Shown in pieces: positions 1-7,873 of a DNA stretch of 34,622 nt. A program made the position numbers and the translations under genes. Positions within the stretch are counted from its first letter, which is position 1. Each line of letters begins with the position of its first letter. The notes under the pieces were generated by a model. The model was not told where the DNA came from, ran no database searches, and was given only the letters and a program-made list of their open reading frames with translations. Origin of the DNA: Actinomycetota bacterium (GTDB lineage Bacteria > Actinomycetota > Acidimicrobiia > IMCC26256 > PALSA-610); the NCBI GenBank assembly GCA_005773635.1, contig SXHN01000110.1, forward strand, positions 1 to 34,622, read 5' to 3'.

Positions 1-1476
1 CTGGAGCGTGACGCAACGCCCATGCCTGCGTCGGCTGACGAAGCCTTTCTGTGGGCACGACGTGGTGCTCCACAAGTGCGGCACTCGCACGCGATGCTCG
101 CACGGCTTCGAAATTTGCTGCGCGATCGGTGCCCGGATGTTTTAGAGGCATTGCTGGATGCGGGTGCTACCGAGATGTTGTTTATGCAAAACCTCCCTGA
201 AACATTGACCGACTTCGACGCTCGCGATGGCGATGAAGACCTCGTGGCTCTGGCGTGCCGACGCACGACCTTTGAGTGGGTGTTGCGCCGCTATGTGCTG
301 TCGATCACAGGCATCGAGATTCGAGATGGCGTGCTGGTTGACGGTTTCGTCGTTGATGAACCGCAGGTTGCTCAAACACGTATTGAGACTCCCCGCGTCG
401 TTGGTGTTCGAACCAACGCGGGGTTAGAACTAGCGGATCTTGTGATTGATGCAAGCGGGCCTCGAACTCCCTCGGCGACATGGCTCCACGACATTGGCGT
501 GATTGAGCCTGAACCCGACGTGCAGATGAGCGAGATTGTGTATTTCTCGCGCTTCTACCGGCTGCGCGAGGGTTTTGAAGCGCCGGTGCTTGCGGGCCCG
601 GTTGCTGGCGACCTCGGCTATCTGAAGTTCGCGGTGTTCGTTGGTGACAACCGTACGTTTTCGTTGACCTACGCCGTTGATTCGCAGGATCAAGAATTGC
701 GTAGCCGCTTGGCTGATGCCGATGGGTTTGAACTTGCAGCGCAACAGCTGATGGCTGCTCGACCCTGGATCGATGGGCGTAGCGAACCGATTACCGAGGT
801 ACACGTAATGGCAGGTTTGAAGAACCGGCGAAGACATTTCGTAGTCGACGGATCTCCCATCGTTACGGGTGTGGTGAGTGTTGGCGATGCGTCGGTATGC
901 ACGAACCCGCTCTATGGGCGTGGGTGTTCCCTGTCCTTGGTGCACGCATTTGGCGTTGCAGATTTGGTGAAACTTCACGGAGCTGAACTTCGAGAGCTTG
1001 CGCTTGCAGTGGATGAATTCACGAGGCGAGAACTTGACCCGTGGTTCAAAGCCGCGGTCCAGCAAGACCTCGAAACAATCGAACTGCGGGAGTCGCGTGC
1101 CCTTGAGGGCGCGAGCGCAGGCGAGCGGGTGGAGTCGCGTGCCCTTGAGGGCGCGAGCGCAGGCGAGCGGGTGGAGTCGCGTGCCCTTGAGGGCGCGAGC
1201 GCAGGCGAGCGGGTGGATACCAGCGATGTAGTTGACCCAAAGCAATGGGCGCGCGATGTGTTTCGTGAAGGTTTGATGCCAGCAATGAGGACATCGCCGG
1301 TGGTGTTTCGGGCGTTTCTGCGGTGGTTTAATTTGCTCGCGACGCCAGATGCGCTGATGAACGATCCTGCGGTGATAGGTGCCGTATTGGCCTCGTATCA
1401 AGATCGGGAGCATCGCCCGCCGGAGCCGTTGATGGGTCCTGCGAGCCGGGATGCATTTCTTGTCGCAGTGTCTTGA
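1..1476 (+). CDS. FAD-dependent oxidoreductase/monooxygenase, 5'-truncated by window edge
   Basis: The reading frame is open from base 1, before the first ATG at 22. The first residues (LERDATPMPAS) look like the acidic end of the second beta strand of a Rossmann FAD domain, so the GxGxxG loop and true start lie upstream of the window. Downstream, VIDASGPRTPS and the late GDASVCTNPLYGRG motif (FAD pyrophosphate/ribityl contact) match the PHBH-like fold of FAD-dependent monooxygenases and reductases. The substrate cannot be told. A 14-residue unit, ESRALEGASAGERV, occurs three times in a row near residues 364-405 (counting from base 1) and looks like an insertion into an otherwise alpha-helical C-terminal region. 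The next gene is a small ferredoxin on the same strand 172 bp away, which could be an electron partner, but the gap argues against tight coupling. Family assignment is fair; function is unknown. Confidence 0.8.
   Translation: MERDATPMPASADEAFLWARRGAPQVRHSHAMLARLRNLLRDRCPDVLEALLDAGATEMLFMQNLPETLTDFDARDGDEDLVALACRRTTFEWVLRRYVLSITGIEIRDGVLVDGFVVDEPQVAQTRIETPRVVGVRTNAGLELADLVIDASGPRTPSATWLHDIGVIEPEPDVQMSEIVYFSRFYRLREGFEAPVLAGPVAGDLGYLKFAVFVGDNRTFSLTYAVDSQDQELRSRLADADGFELAAQQLMAARPWIDGRSEPITEVHVMAGLKNRRRHFVVDGSPIVTGVVSVGDASVCTNPLYGRGCSLSLVHAFGVADLVKLHGAELRELALAVDEFTRRELDPWFKAAVQQDLETIELRESRALEGASAGERVESRALEGASAGERVESRALEGASAGERVDTSDVVDPKQWARDVFREGLMPAMRTSPVVFRAFLRWFNLLATPDALMNDPAVIGAVLASYQDREHRPPEPLMGPASRDAFLVAVS
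1090..1215 (+). repeat. Three perfect tandem copies of a 42-bp in-frame repeat with internal palindrome
   Basis: Units lie at 1090-1131, 1132-1173 and 1174-1215 and are identical by eye. The length of 42 bp keeps the reading frame, and each unit adds 14 residues (ESRALEGASAGERV). Each unit contains a hairpin: in the first copy CGCG-T-GCCC (1094-1102), loop TTGA, then GGGC-GCG (1107-1113). The second half holds a short direct repeat GCGAGCG. Perfect identity between copies implies recent expansion or active homogenisation. Confidence 0.95.
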
Positions 1477-1648
1477 TGGGTTCAGCTGAATGATGGGTAT
1501 ACCAGATTGATGGCTGCCGAAGAGCGTCCGAATGTGCGGCGCGTTGCATCTCTCGGTGTGTGTCGATCACAGGAAGCCCCGCGTTCGCGATCATGTTCGG
1601 ATTAACGTTTCGTAGGTGTCGCGCTGGCGCACTCATGGAGGGAGCACG

Positions 1649-1849
1649 ATGTTGAGAATTGCTGTCGACCAGGCACAGTGCGTGGGCCACGGACGCTGTT
1701 ACGCGCTTGCCCCTGATGTGTTTGGCCCCGATGATTTTGGTCATTGCGAAATCCTCATCGATGAAGTGGCCCCTGGTTCCATGATGGAGGCACAAGCTCG
1801 TTTGGGTGCGCAGAATTGTCCCGAACAAGCGATCGTGATCTCAGACTGA
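1649..1849 (+). CDS. Small [3Fe-4S]/[4Fe-4S] ferredoxin of the P450-partner type
   Basis: A 66-residue protein begins MLRIAVDQAQCVGHGRCYALAP and ends near NCPEQAIVISD. The cluster motif is C-x2-H-x2-C then CP near the C-terminus: three cysteines plus a histidine in the place of the usual second cysteine. This CxxHxxC pattern is known from small actinobacterial ferredoxins that pass electrons to cytochromes P450. The start is set by a strong GGAGGGA at about 1637-1643; an in-frame ATG at 1616 is less likely. No P450 gene lies in the window. The nearest redox gene is the FAD oxidoreductase upstream on the same strand. It converges on the pseudopilin gene, with 17 bp between stop codons. Confidence 0.88.
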   Translation: MLRIAVDQAQCVGHGRCYALAPDVFGPDDFGHCEILIDEVAPGSMMEAQARLGAQNCPEQAIVISD

Positions 1850-1866
1850 TCACAGACGGCGTGAGA

Positions 1867-2856
1867 TCATCTTGACGCGTAGTGGGCGGCGATCGTGGCT
1901 GCGCTCAGCTCGCCGTTGAAGATCGCGACTTCATCGATTCGGCCGCGGAATTGGTACCCCGTGTCATTGGCCCAGCCGGAAATACGTGCATTGGGTCCGA
2001 GTCTGGCCCATGCCGCGCAGCTGCCCCAATTGTTGCCGCCGAGGTGCGAGATGGTTCTTGGTTGGCCATCGATGTACAGCTTGTTTCGTGAGAGATCGCC
2101 ACTCACCCATACCGCGGCAACGTGCACCCATCGGTTCGCCATGCCGGTCGATGAGGTGCCTTCGACATTGCTGCAACCGTTATTGAAGCCGAGGCCGCCA
2201 TATTGAAACCACAGGTCGGTCAACTGCCACCCGAAGGGCATCACACCTTGGGTCCCGTTCCAGTACATCCAGAATTCGACTGTTGTTGAAGCACCGGCAG
2301 TTGCGTTGACTGGAAGCCCCGACAACGTTACGGGCGATCCTACGAAGTTGGCGGCAGTGTTGGCGTCATTGGTGAGCGCGCCAGCTTGGCTTTTTTGTAC
2401 GGAATTGCCGTACGTGCCGTGACGGTTGCCGCCGCTGCTGTCGTTGGCCGTCGAACCGTTTGCTTCGCCAAGGCGGTAGTACGCGATTGGATTACTTGCC
2501 AGTACCGTGGATGAATAGGTCCCGGGTTGCCCCGTTGGTGCGGGAGCGGATCCGGCGCACGTTCCGATGGTGGAGTAGGTGATCGTGGCGCCGCTAGTTG
2601 TGAAATCGTTGAGGGTGGAGGCTTTCGCCAGAAATCCGCCTTGCACGAGCGCAGCCTGATTCGCAGGGAGCGCAGAGTTCTTGGCTTGATAGGTCTCGAC
2701 CGCGGTGCGTAGCGCGCGTGCGTCGGATGCGCATGCTGAATTCTGGCCCCGATCGCTAATCCCACCTACTGCGAAGACCACGACGCCAGCCAAGACACCA
2801 AGCACCGAAATCACAACGAGGAGTTCCGAAAGGGTGAATCCTGTTTCGTAGTGCAT
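1867..2856 (-). CDS. Type IV pseudopilin/prepilin-like protein fused to a C-terminal LamG-type domain
   Basis: A 329-residue protein starts MHYETGFTLSELLVV, a class-III prepilin signal. Cleavage is expected after Gly6, with Phe7 becoming the N-terminus and the conserved Glu at +5 (Glu11). A hydrophobic helix spans about residues 7-30, and a short pilin-like helix follows (about 38-60). From about residue 115 to the end it resembles a concanavalin-A/LamG_3 fold: IAYYRLGE, the W-rich strand VEFWMYWNG, WVHVAAVW, LYIDGQPR and the terminal GRIDEVAIFN. Such domains usually bind carbohydrate or surface ligands. An upstream ATG at 2895 would give a 19-residue, Arg-rich leader and remains possible; the frame stays open to 3048. 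A membrane protein gene lies 134 bp upstream on the same strand. No pilus ATPase, platform protein or prepilin peptidase is in the window. Confidence 0.82.
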   Translation of the reverse strand: MHYETGFTLSELLVVISVLGVLAGVVVFAVGGISDRGQNSACASDARALRTAVETYQAKNSALPANQAALVQGGFLAKASTLNDFTTSGATITYSTIGTCAGSAPAPTGQPGTYSSTVLASNPIAYYRLGEANGSTANDSSGGNRHGTYGNSVQKSQAGALTNDANTAANFVGSPVTLSGLPVNATAGASTTVEFWMYWNGTQGVMPFGWQLTDLWFQYGGLGFNNGCSNVEGTSSTGMANRWVHVAAVWVSGDLSRNKLYIDGQPRTISHLGGNNWGSCAAWARLGPNARISGWANDTGYQFRGRIDEVAIFNGELSAATIAAHYASR

Positions 2857-2990
2857 GCGATCGCCGCGGCATCGTTGCGTCCTGCTGCAGCGCATGGGTT
2901 CTTGATCGGCACCTTTGCAAAGAACTGAACGCGATTGCACGCGAGGCGCCGGCGGGTTACCTCGACGCTGCGTTGGCTCGCTCTGCGTGG

Positions 2991-3662
2991 CTAAGAATCG
3001 TGTTTGACGCGTTTGCTTGTACTCTCGATTTCGCCATCGTTGATCCACACGCGGAATGTGACTTCAACCGGGCCGTTGCGGAACTCCATCGTGATGTCGT
3101 CGCCCGTCCGCACGGGTTCATCAACGGTCCAACCTCGCTTGAGGCTGGTCGTGACTCGGAGCTTGCTGGGCGAGGTAAACCGAACCGTCGCAATCGCCCA
3201 AGTGGCGACGCGAAACTGTTGAGGATCGCCTAAATCTGTAGTTGTTGTAGTGGGCTTGCGCTTTGTGGTTGTGGTCACCTCCGGGGCGGCCGACGTTGAG
3301 GTGACGCCGCTCGGTTGCGTGGCTTCGGTTGGTGCACTACTCGGCCGAGATGAGGGCTGAAAGGGCTTGGAACCGTCGCCATTGGTCGACTCGGAGGGCG
3401 CCAGTACCGTGGTTGTGGAAGCTGATATTCGACGGCGAGTTGTGCTGGGAGAATCGCTGCCTCTTGGATTGATAGGAGCCGTATCGTCGGTTTTCACGAC
3501 TCCCGCTGCGCCGAGCGTGAGCCCTCCGGGACCCCAACGGTCGTTGGACAAGATGCCAAGGTTGAGCGTGATCCCGGCCACCACGACCGCGGTCGCAGTC
3601 ATGAATACGGCAAGAAATCTCACGACGCGATGCGTCATGAGACTGGACTTTGCGCGTGCCAT
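2991..3662 (-). CDS. Single-pass membrane protein with Ser/Thr/Pro-rich linker, unknown function
   Basis: About 223 residues from ATG 3662 (MARAKSSLMTHRVVRF...). A basic N-terminus leads into one hydrophobic segment (VVRFLAVFMTATAVVVAGITL, split here as about residues 12-32). A long low-complexity Ser/Thr/Pro stretch with Thr runs (about 65-150) follows, and a roughly 75-residue C-terminal domain that looks beta-rich (VATWAIATVRF, KLRVTTSL, ITMEFRNGPVEVTFRVWIN). I infer N-in topology with the C-terminal domain outside the membrane. The layout (helix, flexible Thr-rich stalk, small beta domain) resembles surface-anchored or minor-pilin-like proteins, but there is no clear prepilin cleavage site. 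It is transcribed toward the pseudopilin gene 134 bp downstream. The frame is open further upstream to 3842; ATG 3662 was chosen because the membrane segment then sits at the N-terminus. No strong ribosome site is visible. Confidence 0.65.
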   Translation of the reverse strand: MARAKSSLMTHRVVRFLAVFMTATAVVVAGITLNLGILSNDRWGPGGLTLGAAGVVKTDDTAPINPRGSDSPSTTRRRISASTTTVLAPSESTNGDGSKPFQPSSRPSSAPTEATQPSGVTSTSAAPEVTTTTKRKPTTTTTDLGDPQQFRVATWAIATVRFTSPSKLRVTTSLKRGWTVDEPVRTGDDITMEFRNGPVEVTFRVWINDGEIESTSKRVKHDS

Positions 3663-3822
3663 AAGGGATGTATCGGCAATTTCGCGCTGAGCGTAAGTGC
3701 CATCATGGAGGCCATGGTAGGTGAAGAGGTTCGCTGTGAGCTTGCGCGAGCGATTCCACACAACTAGAACGTGTTCTCGCTTCGCAATTGGGCAGGCGGA
3801 TCTGGTGTGGTGAGGAGCTTGC

Positions 3823-5001
3823 ATGTACGTCGGGTATGACAAAGAGCACGTGGACCTGCGAGATGAACTGCGGGCGTATTACGCACAGCTGATCACTCCC
3901 GAGGTCGAAGAGGATCTCCGCAAAGGCGAGGGTGTCGGTCAAGCTTCTAAGGATCTTTGGAAGAAGATGGCTGCTGATGGTTGGTGTGGCCTCGGCTGGC
4001 CCACAGAATATGGCGGCAAGAATCTCACTCCGATCGAGCAGTTTGTATTTTTCGACGAGTCGATGCGGTCGGGTGCCCCGGTCCCGATGCTCACAATCAA
4101 CTCAGTCGCGCCGACGATCATGCGCTATGGAAGCGAGGAACTCAAACAAGAGTTCATTCCGAGAATTCTCGCCGGCGAGATTCACTTCGCCATTGGATAC
4201 ACCGAATCTGAATCGGGTACCGACCTCGCGTCGTTGAAGACCAGTGCGGTGCGAGATGGAGATGAATACATCATCAACGGCCAGAAGGTGTTCACCTCGT
4301 TGGCGACAGGCGCTGACTATGTTTGGCTCGCGGTGCGTACCAATGCAGAGGTCAAGAAGCACAAGGGAATTTCCATCATCATCGTTCCCACCGATACGCC
4401 AGGGTTTAGTCACAAACCAATCGAGAACTTTGGGCAAATGAACACGAATATCACTTACTACGAGGACGTCCGGGTTCCTGCGAAGTATCTCGTGGGTGAG
4501 GAAAACGGTGGGTGGGGCTTAATTACCAATCAGTTGAACCATGAGCGAGTAACCCTGTGCAGTTCTGGGATCGTGGAACGCCAGCTCGGTGATGTCACGC
4601 AGTGGGCGAAGTCGACGAACCTGGCCGACGGCACTCGCGTGATCGATCAAGAATGGGTCCAGATCAACCTTGCCAAGGTGCACGCAAAGCTTGAGTTTCT
4701 CAAGCTCGCGAACTGGAAAGTCGCGTGGAACGCGACCGCGGGAGCACCCCTCGACCCTGCGGCAGCGTCGACAATCAAAGTGTTTGGCACCGAGTTCTAT
4801 TTGGAAACTGCACGGCTGTTACTTGAGGTTCTCGGTAGCGCGGCAGTGTTGCGTCGCGGGTCGCCGGGAGCTGTGGTGCGCGGGCGACTCGAACACATGG
4901 TGCGTTCGATGCACATCCTCACCTTTGGCGGCGGCGTCAATGAAATGCAGCGCGATCTCATCACGCTGTTCGGTCTTGGCATGCCATCGATTTCTCGCTA
5001 A
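3823..5001 (+). CDS. Acyl-CoA dehydrogenase, subunit A of a tandem pair
   Basis: A 392-residue protein of normal length for the acyl-CoA dehydrogenase family, which oxidises the alpha-beta bond of acyl-CoA using FAD. Seen: GWPTEYGGKNLTPIEQ in the N-terminal helical domain; GYTESESGTDLASLKT, the FAD/substrate signature of the middle beta domain; VRVPAKYLVGEENGGW at the domain junction; and a C-terminal FGGGVNEMQRDLIT flavin-contact segment. The start at 3823 has GAGGAG about 7 bases upstream. The next gene, also an acyl-CoA dehydrogenase, starts 9 bases after this stop. Adjacent fadE pairs in actinobacterial steroid and side-chain catabolism (for example FadE26-FadE27 and FadE28-FadE29) form alpha2beta2 enzymes, and by analogy this pair may do so. 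The substrate is not determinable here. Confidence 0.93.
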   Translation: MYVGYDKEHVDLRDELRAYYAQLITPEVEEDLRKGEGVGQASKDLWKKMAADGWCGLGWPTEYGGKNLTPIEQFVFFDESMRSGAPVPMLTINSVAPTIMRYGSEELKQEFIPRILAGEIHFAIGYTESESGTDLASLKTSAVRDGDEYIINGQKVFTSLATGADYVWLAVRTNAEVKKHKGISIIIVPTDTPGFSHKPIENFGQMNTNITYYEDVRVPAKYLVGEENGGWGLITNQLNHERVTLCSSGIVERQLGDVTQWAKSTNLADGTRVIDQEWVQINLAKVHAKLEFLKLANWKVAWNATAGAPLDPAAASTIKVFGTEFYLETARLLLEVLGSAAVLRRGSPGAVVRGRLEHMVRSMHILTFGGGVNEMQRDLITLFGLGMPSISR

Positions 5002-5010
5002 GGACATCAC

Positions 5011-6123
5011 ATGGACTTTTCACTCTCAGAAACTCAGCACGATCTCACAGGATTGGCCCGCCAGATCCTGTCGGACCGGATGACATTGACGCACCTCAAG
5101 GCAGTCGAGCGCTCAGAGGAAGGCTTTGATCGCGACACGTGGAACGAGTTCGCGAAGGCGAATTTGCTCGGGATTTGTATTCCCGAATCCAACGGTGGTC
5201 TCGGGCTGACCTTTACCGACCTGTGCCTGGTGCTGCGCGAAATCGGTCGCTACGTGGCTCCGCTTCCAGCTGTCGCTTGCTTGGTATCTTCGGCGTTGCC
5301 GTGCGTGGAGTTCGGAACCCCGGAACAACAAGCGTGGATGCAGTCTGTGGTTTCAGGTGAGTTCATCGGCACAGCGGCGTTGCAAGAATACGGGGCCGAC
5401 GCGTCGCAGCCTTATGTGACCGCCACCCCCGACGGCGACAACTGGCTCCTGAACGGTGTGAAGACCGCCGTCCCGTTTGCTGATGTCGCTGGTGCGATTC
5501 TCGTGCCCGCTCGTGTTGAGGGCACTCATGACATCGTGATCCTCAATGTGATGCAAGATGCGAGTGGGATGACGCTCGACCGTCAGGTCGGCCAAAATTA
5601 TGAGCACCTTTTCGAAATCACCTTCACAAATACGCCAGCGGGGCGAGATGGTCAAATTGGAAGCGTTGCGCAAGGTCGAGAAATTCTCGAATGGATCCTC
5701 GATCGAACGATGCTTGCGATGTGTGCAGTTGTTGGTGGCGCGTGCGACGAAGCTGTGAAGATCACGGCTCAGTACACGATCGACCGCAAGCAGTTTGACC
5801 GCCAAATCGGCACGTTCCAGGCGGTGTCCCAACGAATGGGCGACGCATACATCAACAATCAGGCGATTGAACTCACGATGTTGCAAGCAGCCTCTCATCT
5901 TGACGAGGGGCGCATCGTTCCCGAAGAAGTCGCGACTGCAAAATGGTGGGCCTGCGAAGGCGGTAATCAAATTGGCCATGCTTGTTTGCATGTTCACGGC
6001 GGGATCAGCATTGATCTCGATTATCCGATTCACCGTTACTTCTTGTGGATCAAACAGGCTGAGTTCACCTTGGGTTCGGCGACGGCTCAGCTCCGGCGTA
6101 TCGGAGCAATAATCGCGCAATAG
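5011..6123 (+). CDS. Acyl-CoA dehydrogenase, subunit B of a tandem pair
   Basis: A 370-residue acyl-CoA dehydrogenase homologue. It starts MDFSLSETQHDL with AAGGA at 5000-5004, overlapping the stop codon of the preceding acyl-CoA dehydrogenase, so the two are almost certainly one operon. Seen: the N-terminal alpha domain (GICIPESNGGLGLTFTDL), a shortened middle domain without the full SGTDL-type signature found in its neighbour (here LQEYGADASQ), YTIDRKQFDRQIGTFQAVSQRMGD, and HVHGGISIDLDYPIHRYF near the C-terminus. The weak flavin/substrate signature here and intact signature in the neighbour fit a heteromeric enzyme with one functional site per A-B dimer, as known for mycobacterial ChsE-type enzymes. 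That is inference, and the catalytic base was not assigned. Confidence 0.92.
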   Translation: MDFSLSETQHDLTGLARQILSDRMTLTHLKAVERSEEGFDRDTWNEFAKANLLGICIPESNGGLGLTFTDLCLVLREIGRYVAPLPAVACLVSSALPCVEFGTPEQQAWMQSVVSGEFIGTAALQEYGADASQPYVTATPDGDNWLLNGVKTAVPFADVAGAILVPARVEGTHDIVILNVMQDASGMTLDRQVGQNYEHLFEITFTNTPAGRDGQIGSVAQGREILEWILDRTMLAMCAVVGGACDEAVKITAQYTIDRKQFDRQIGTFQAVSQRMGDAYINNQAIELTMLQAASHLDEGRIVPEEVATAKWWACEGGNQIGHACLHVHGGISIDLDYPIHRYFLWIKQAEFTLGSATAQLRRIGAIIAQ

Positions 6124-6175
6124 CCGTTGGCAACGCTGGCGGAAATCCACCACATTTAATCGCAACCCGTGCACA

Positions 6176-6376
6176 ATGTGGGTGATGACGTTTGTGTTGC
6201 AAGCTGGATTCGATGTTGAGATCAGCGATGGAGAATCACGCAGCCGAGATATCTATCGACTCGCAGATTTACCTCGGGATCTCAAAGAATTGGTGGTCTG
6301 CCAACGGTCGCGTGACGAAGTCGAGTGGTACTCGCCAGACGGTGCGCGTTGGCGGGTCTGGCCTGCCTTTGTGTGA
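6176..6376 (+). CDS. Small hypothetical protein
   Basis: A 66-codon frame from ATG 6176 (MWVMTFVLQAGFDVEISDGE) ending WRVWPAFV. The composition is protein-like (balanced, with several Trp and acidic residues), and it sits in a gap on the strand of its neighbours, 52 bp after the acyl-CoA dehydrogenase and 54 bp before the next gene. I do not recognise a family. There is no clear ribosome site at 6176; a second ATG at 6185 is in frame. An overlapping frame at 6192-6473 looks like a shadow. It could be a real small gene or chance; codon use alone favours it modestly. Confidence 0.45.
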   Translation: MWVMTFVLQAGFDVEISDGESRSRDIYRLADLPRDLKELVVCQRSRDEVEWYSPDGARWRVWPAFV

Positions 6377-6430
6377 GGTCATTCAAAACGTTGGATTGTC
6401 CGTTACTGACCCAGGGATCAGTTACGATCG

Positions 6431-7873
6431 GTGTTGGTGGCAAATCGTAGGAAGATCGGGCAGGGCCACCTAGCAAAGGTGACACACCCCGCGTTGCGCG
6501 ACGCTGCGCCAAGCGTGTTTTGGCTTGATCGCGCGGGCTTTGAGTCAGTGCGACCGACGTTGACTGCCGAAATCGACTGCGATTTGTTGGTCATCGGCAG
6601 TGGGTATACCGGTCTCTGGACAGCACTCCAAGCCCTTGAGCGCGATCCTGGACGCGATGTGGTGGTCATCGATGCCACCACAACCGCGTATGGCGCATCG
6701 GGTCGTAACGGCGGATTTTGCGACGCCTCATTGACGCACGGTATTGCGAACGGCCTGAGCCATTTTCCGCAAGACATCGAGACGCTCCTACAACTTGGTC
6801 GCGACAATCTTGACGCGATGGAGAATTCATTGCATAAGTACAACATTGACGCAGATTTCGAGCGCACGGGCCAGATCTCGGTTGCGAACGCACCTTGGCA
6901 GGTTGAGAGCTTTCTCGAAGACTGTGAGCAACTTGTCTGCCATGGCGAAGACGCGGTGGTGCTCGATCGCGAGCAACTCCGAAACCACGTGGTATCGCCG
7001 CAACTCCACGGTGGCTTGTTGCACCGCAGCAACAATGCGCTCGTTGATCCGGCCAAGTTGTGTCGCGGGTTGGCAGAGGTATGTGAACAACTCGGCGCAC
7101 GAATTTTCGACGCAACGCGGTGTACGGGGCTTGCGGTTCATGGAACAATGATTTATGCAACGACCGAACACGCGAACGTTCGTGCGGGCAAGGTTGTAAT
7201 CGCCACCAACGCGTTTCCGGGATTGATTCCAGTCATACGTCGGCGGGTTGTGCCGGTCTGGGATTACGTTCTCATGACGGAACCACTGTCTGTTGCGCAT
7301 CTTTCCGCGATCGGGTGGGCCGGTCGCGAGGGGCTTTCAGATGCGGCGAATTTGTTTCATTACTTTCGTTTGACCTCGGACGACCGAATCCTGTGGGGCG
7401 GCTACGACGCGTTGTACTACTTCAACGACAAGGTTGATATTCAACGTCGCGAACAATGTCCGAAGACGTTCGATTTGTTGGCTCGACAGTTTTTTGCAAC
7501 CTTCCCTCAACTCGAAGGTTTGCGATTTACGCATCGATGGGGCGGGCCGATCGCCACGACGTCGCGGTTCTGCGCGACGTTCGGTACCACGATGCAAGGT
7601 CGGGTTTCCTTCGCAGCGGGCTATACCGGCCTAGGGGTAGGGGCTTCTCGGTTCGGTGCTCGAGTCGCTCTCGATCTCATCGATCAACCGGGGTCGGAGC
7701 TGCTCAAACTTGATTTCGTCCAGAACGCTCCGATTCCGTTTCCGCCCGAACCTGCGAGGTATCTCGGCATCCAAATGACTCGCCGCGCAATCGCGCGGAG
7801 CGATGCAAATGAAGGTCGTCGGGGTCCGTGGTTGAAGCTACTTGATCGATTTGGCGTCGGTTTCGACAGCTAA
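6431..7873 (+). CDS. FAD-dependent oxidoreductase, DAO family (glycine/D-amino-acid or polyamine oxidoreductase-like)
   Basis: Up to 480 residues. The N-terminal dinucleotide-binding motif is clear: DLLVIGSGYTGLWTALQALE, with the acidic strand end VVVIDATT, then the FAD-contact segment YGASGRNGGFCDASLTHG typical of the DAO (PF01266) enzymes related to PuuB and monomeric sarcosine oxidase. A second FAD segment, VSFAAGYTGLGVGASRFG, sits near the C-terminus. Such enzymes oxidatively deaminate amines or amino acids; the substrate is unknown. The first start (GTG 6431) is uncertain: GTG 6437 and GTG 6479 (VTHPALRDAAPSVFW) are in frame, and the latter fits the usual N-terminus better. Its stop is 4 bases past the stop of the convergent LLM gene. 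Confidence 0.87.
   Translation: MLVANRRKIGQGHLAKVTHPALRDAAPSVFWLDRAGFESVRPTLTAEIDCDLLVIGSGYTGLWTALQALERDPGRDVVVIDATTTAYGASGRNGGFCDASLTHGIANGLSHFPQDIETLLQLGRDNLDAMENSLHKYNIDADFERTGQISVANAPWQVESFLEDCEQLVCHGEDAVVLDREQLRNHVVSPQLHGGLLHRSNNALVDPAKLCRGLAEVCEQLGARIFDATRCTGLAVHGTMIYATTEHANVRAGKVVIATNAFPGLIPVIRRRVVPVWDYVLMTEPLSVAHLSAIGWAGREGLSDAANLFHYFRLTSDDRILWGGYDALYYFNDKVDIQRREQCPKTFDLLARQFFATFPQLEGLRFTHRWGGPIATTSRFCATFGTTMQGRVSFAAGYTGLGVGASRFGARVALDLIDQPGSELLKLDFVQNAPIPFPPEPARYLGIQMTRRAIARSDANEGRRGPWLKLLDRFGVGFDS

Noticed and set aside
430-1413. A 327-codon minus-strand frame opposite the FAD oxidoreductase gene
   Set aside because: It is an antisense shadow of a clear enzyme gene, inflated by the 42-bp repeat, which is open in several frames. 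The composition is rich in His, Arg and Pro with no recognisable fold.
1837-1868. GATCTCA/TGAGATC inverted repeat between the ferredoxin and pseudopilin stop codons as a bidirectional terminator
   Set aside because: Arms are perfect but only 7 bp with an 18-bp loop and no T-run on either side, so termination is not supported.
5353-6174. A 273-codon minus-strand frame opposite the second acyl-CoA dehydrogenase
   Set aside because: Mirror frame of a conserved gene, with no domain and no ribosome site.
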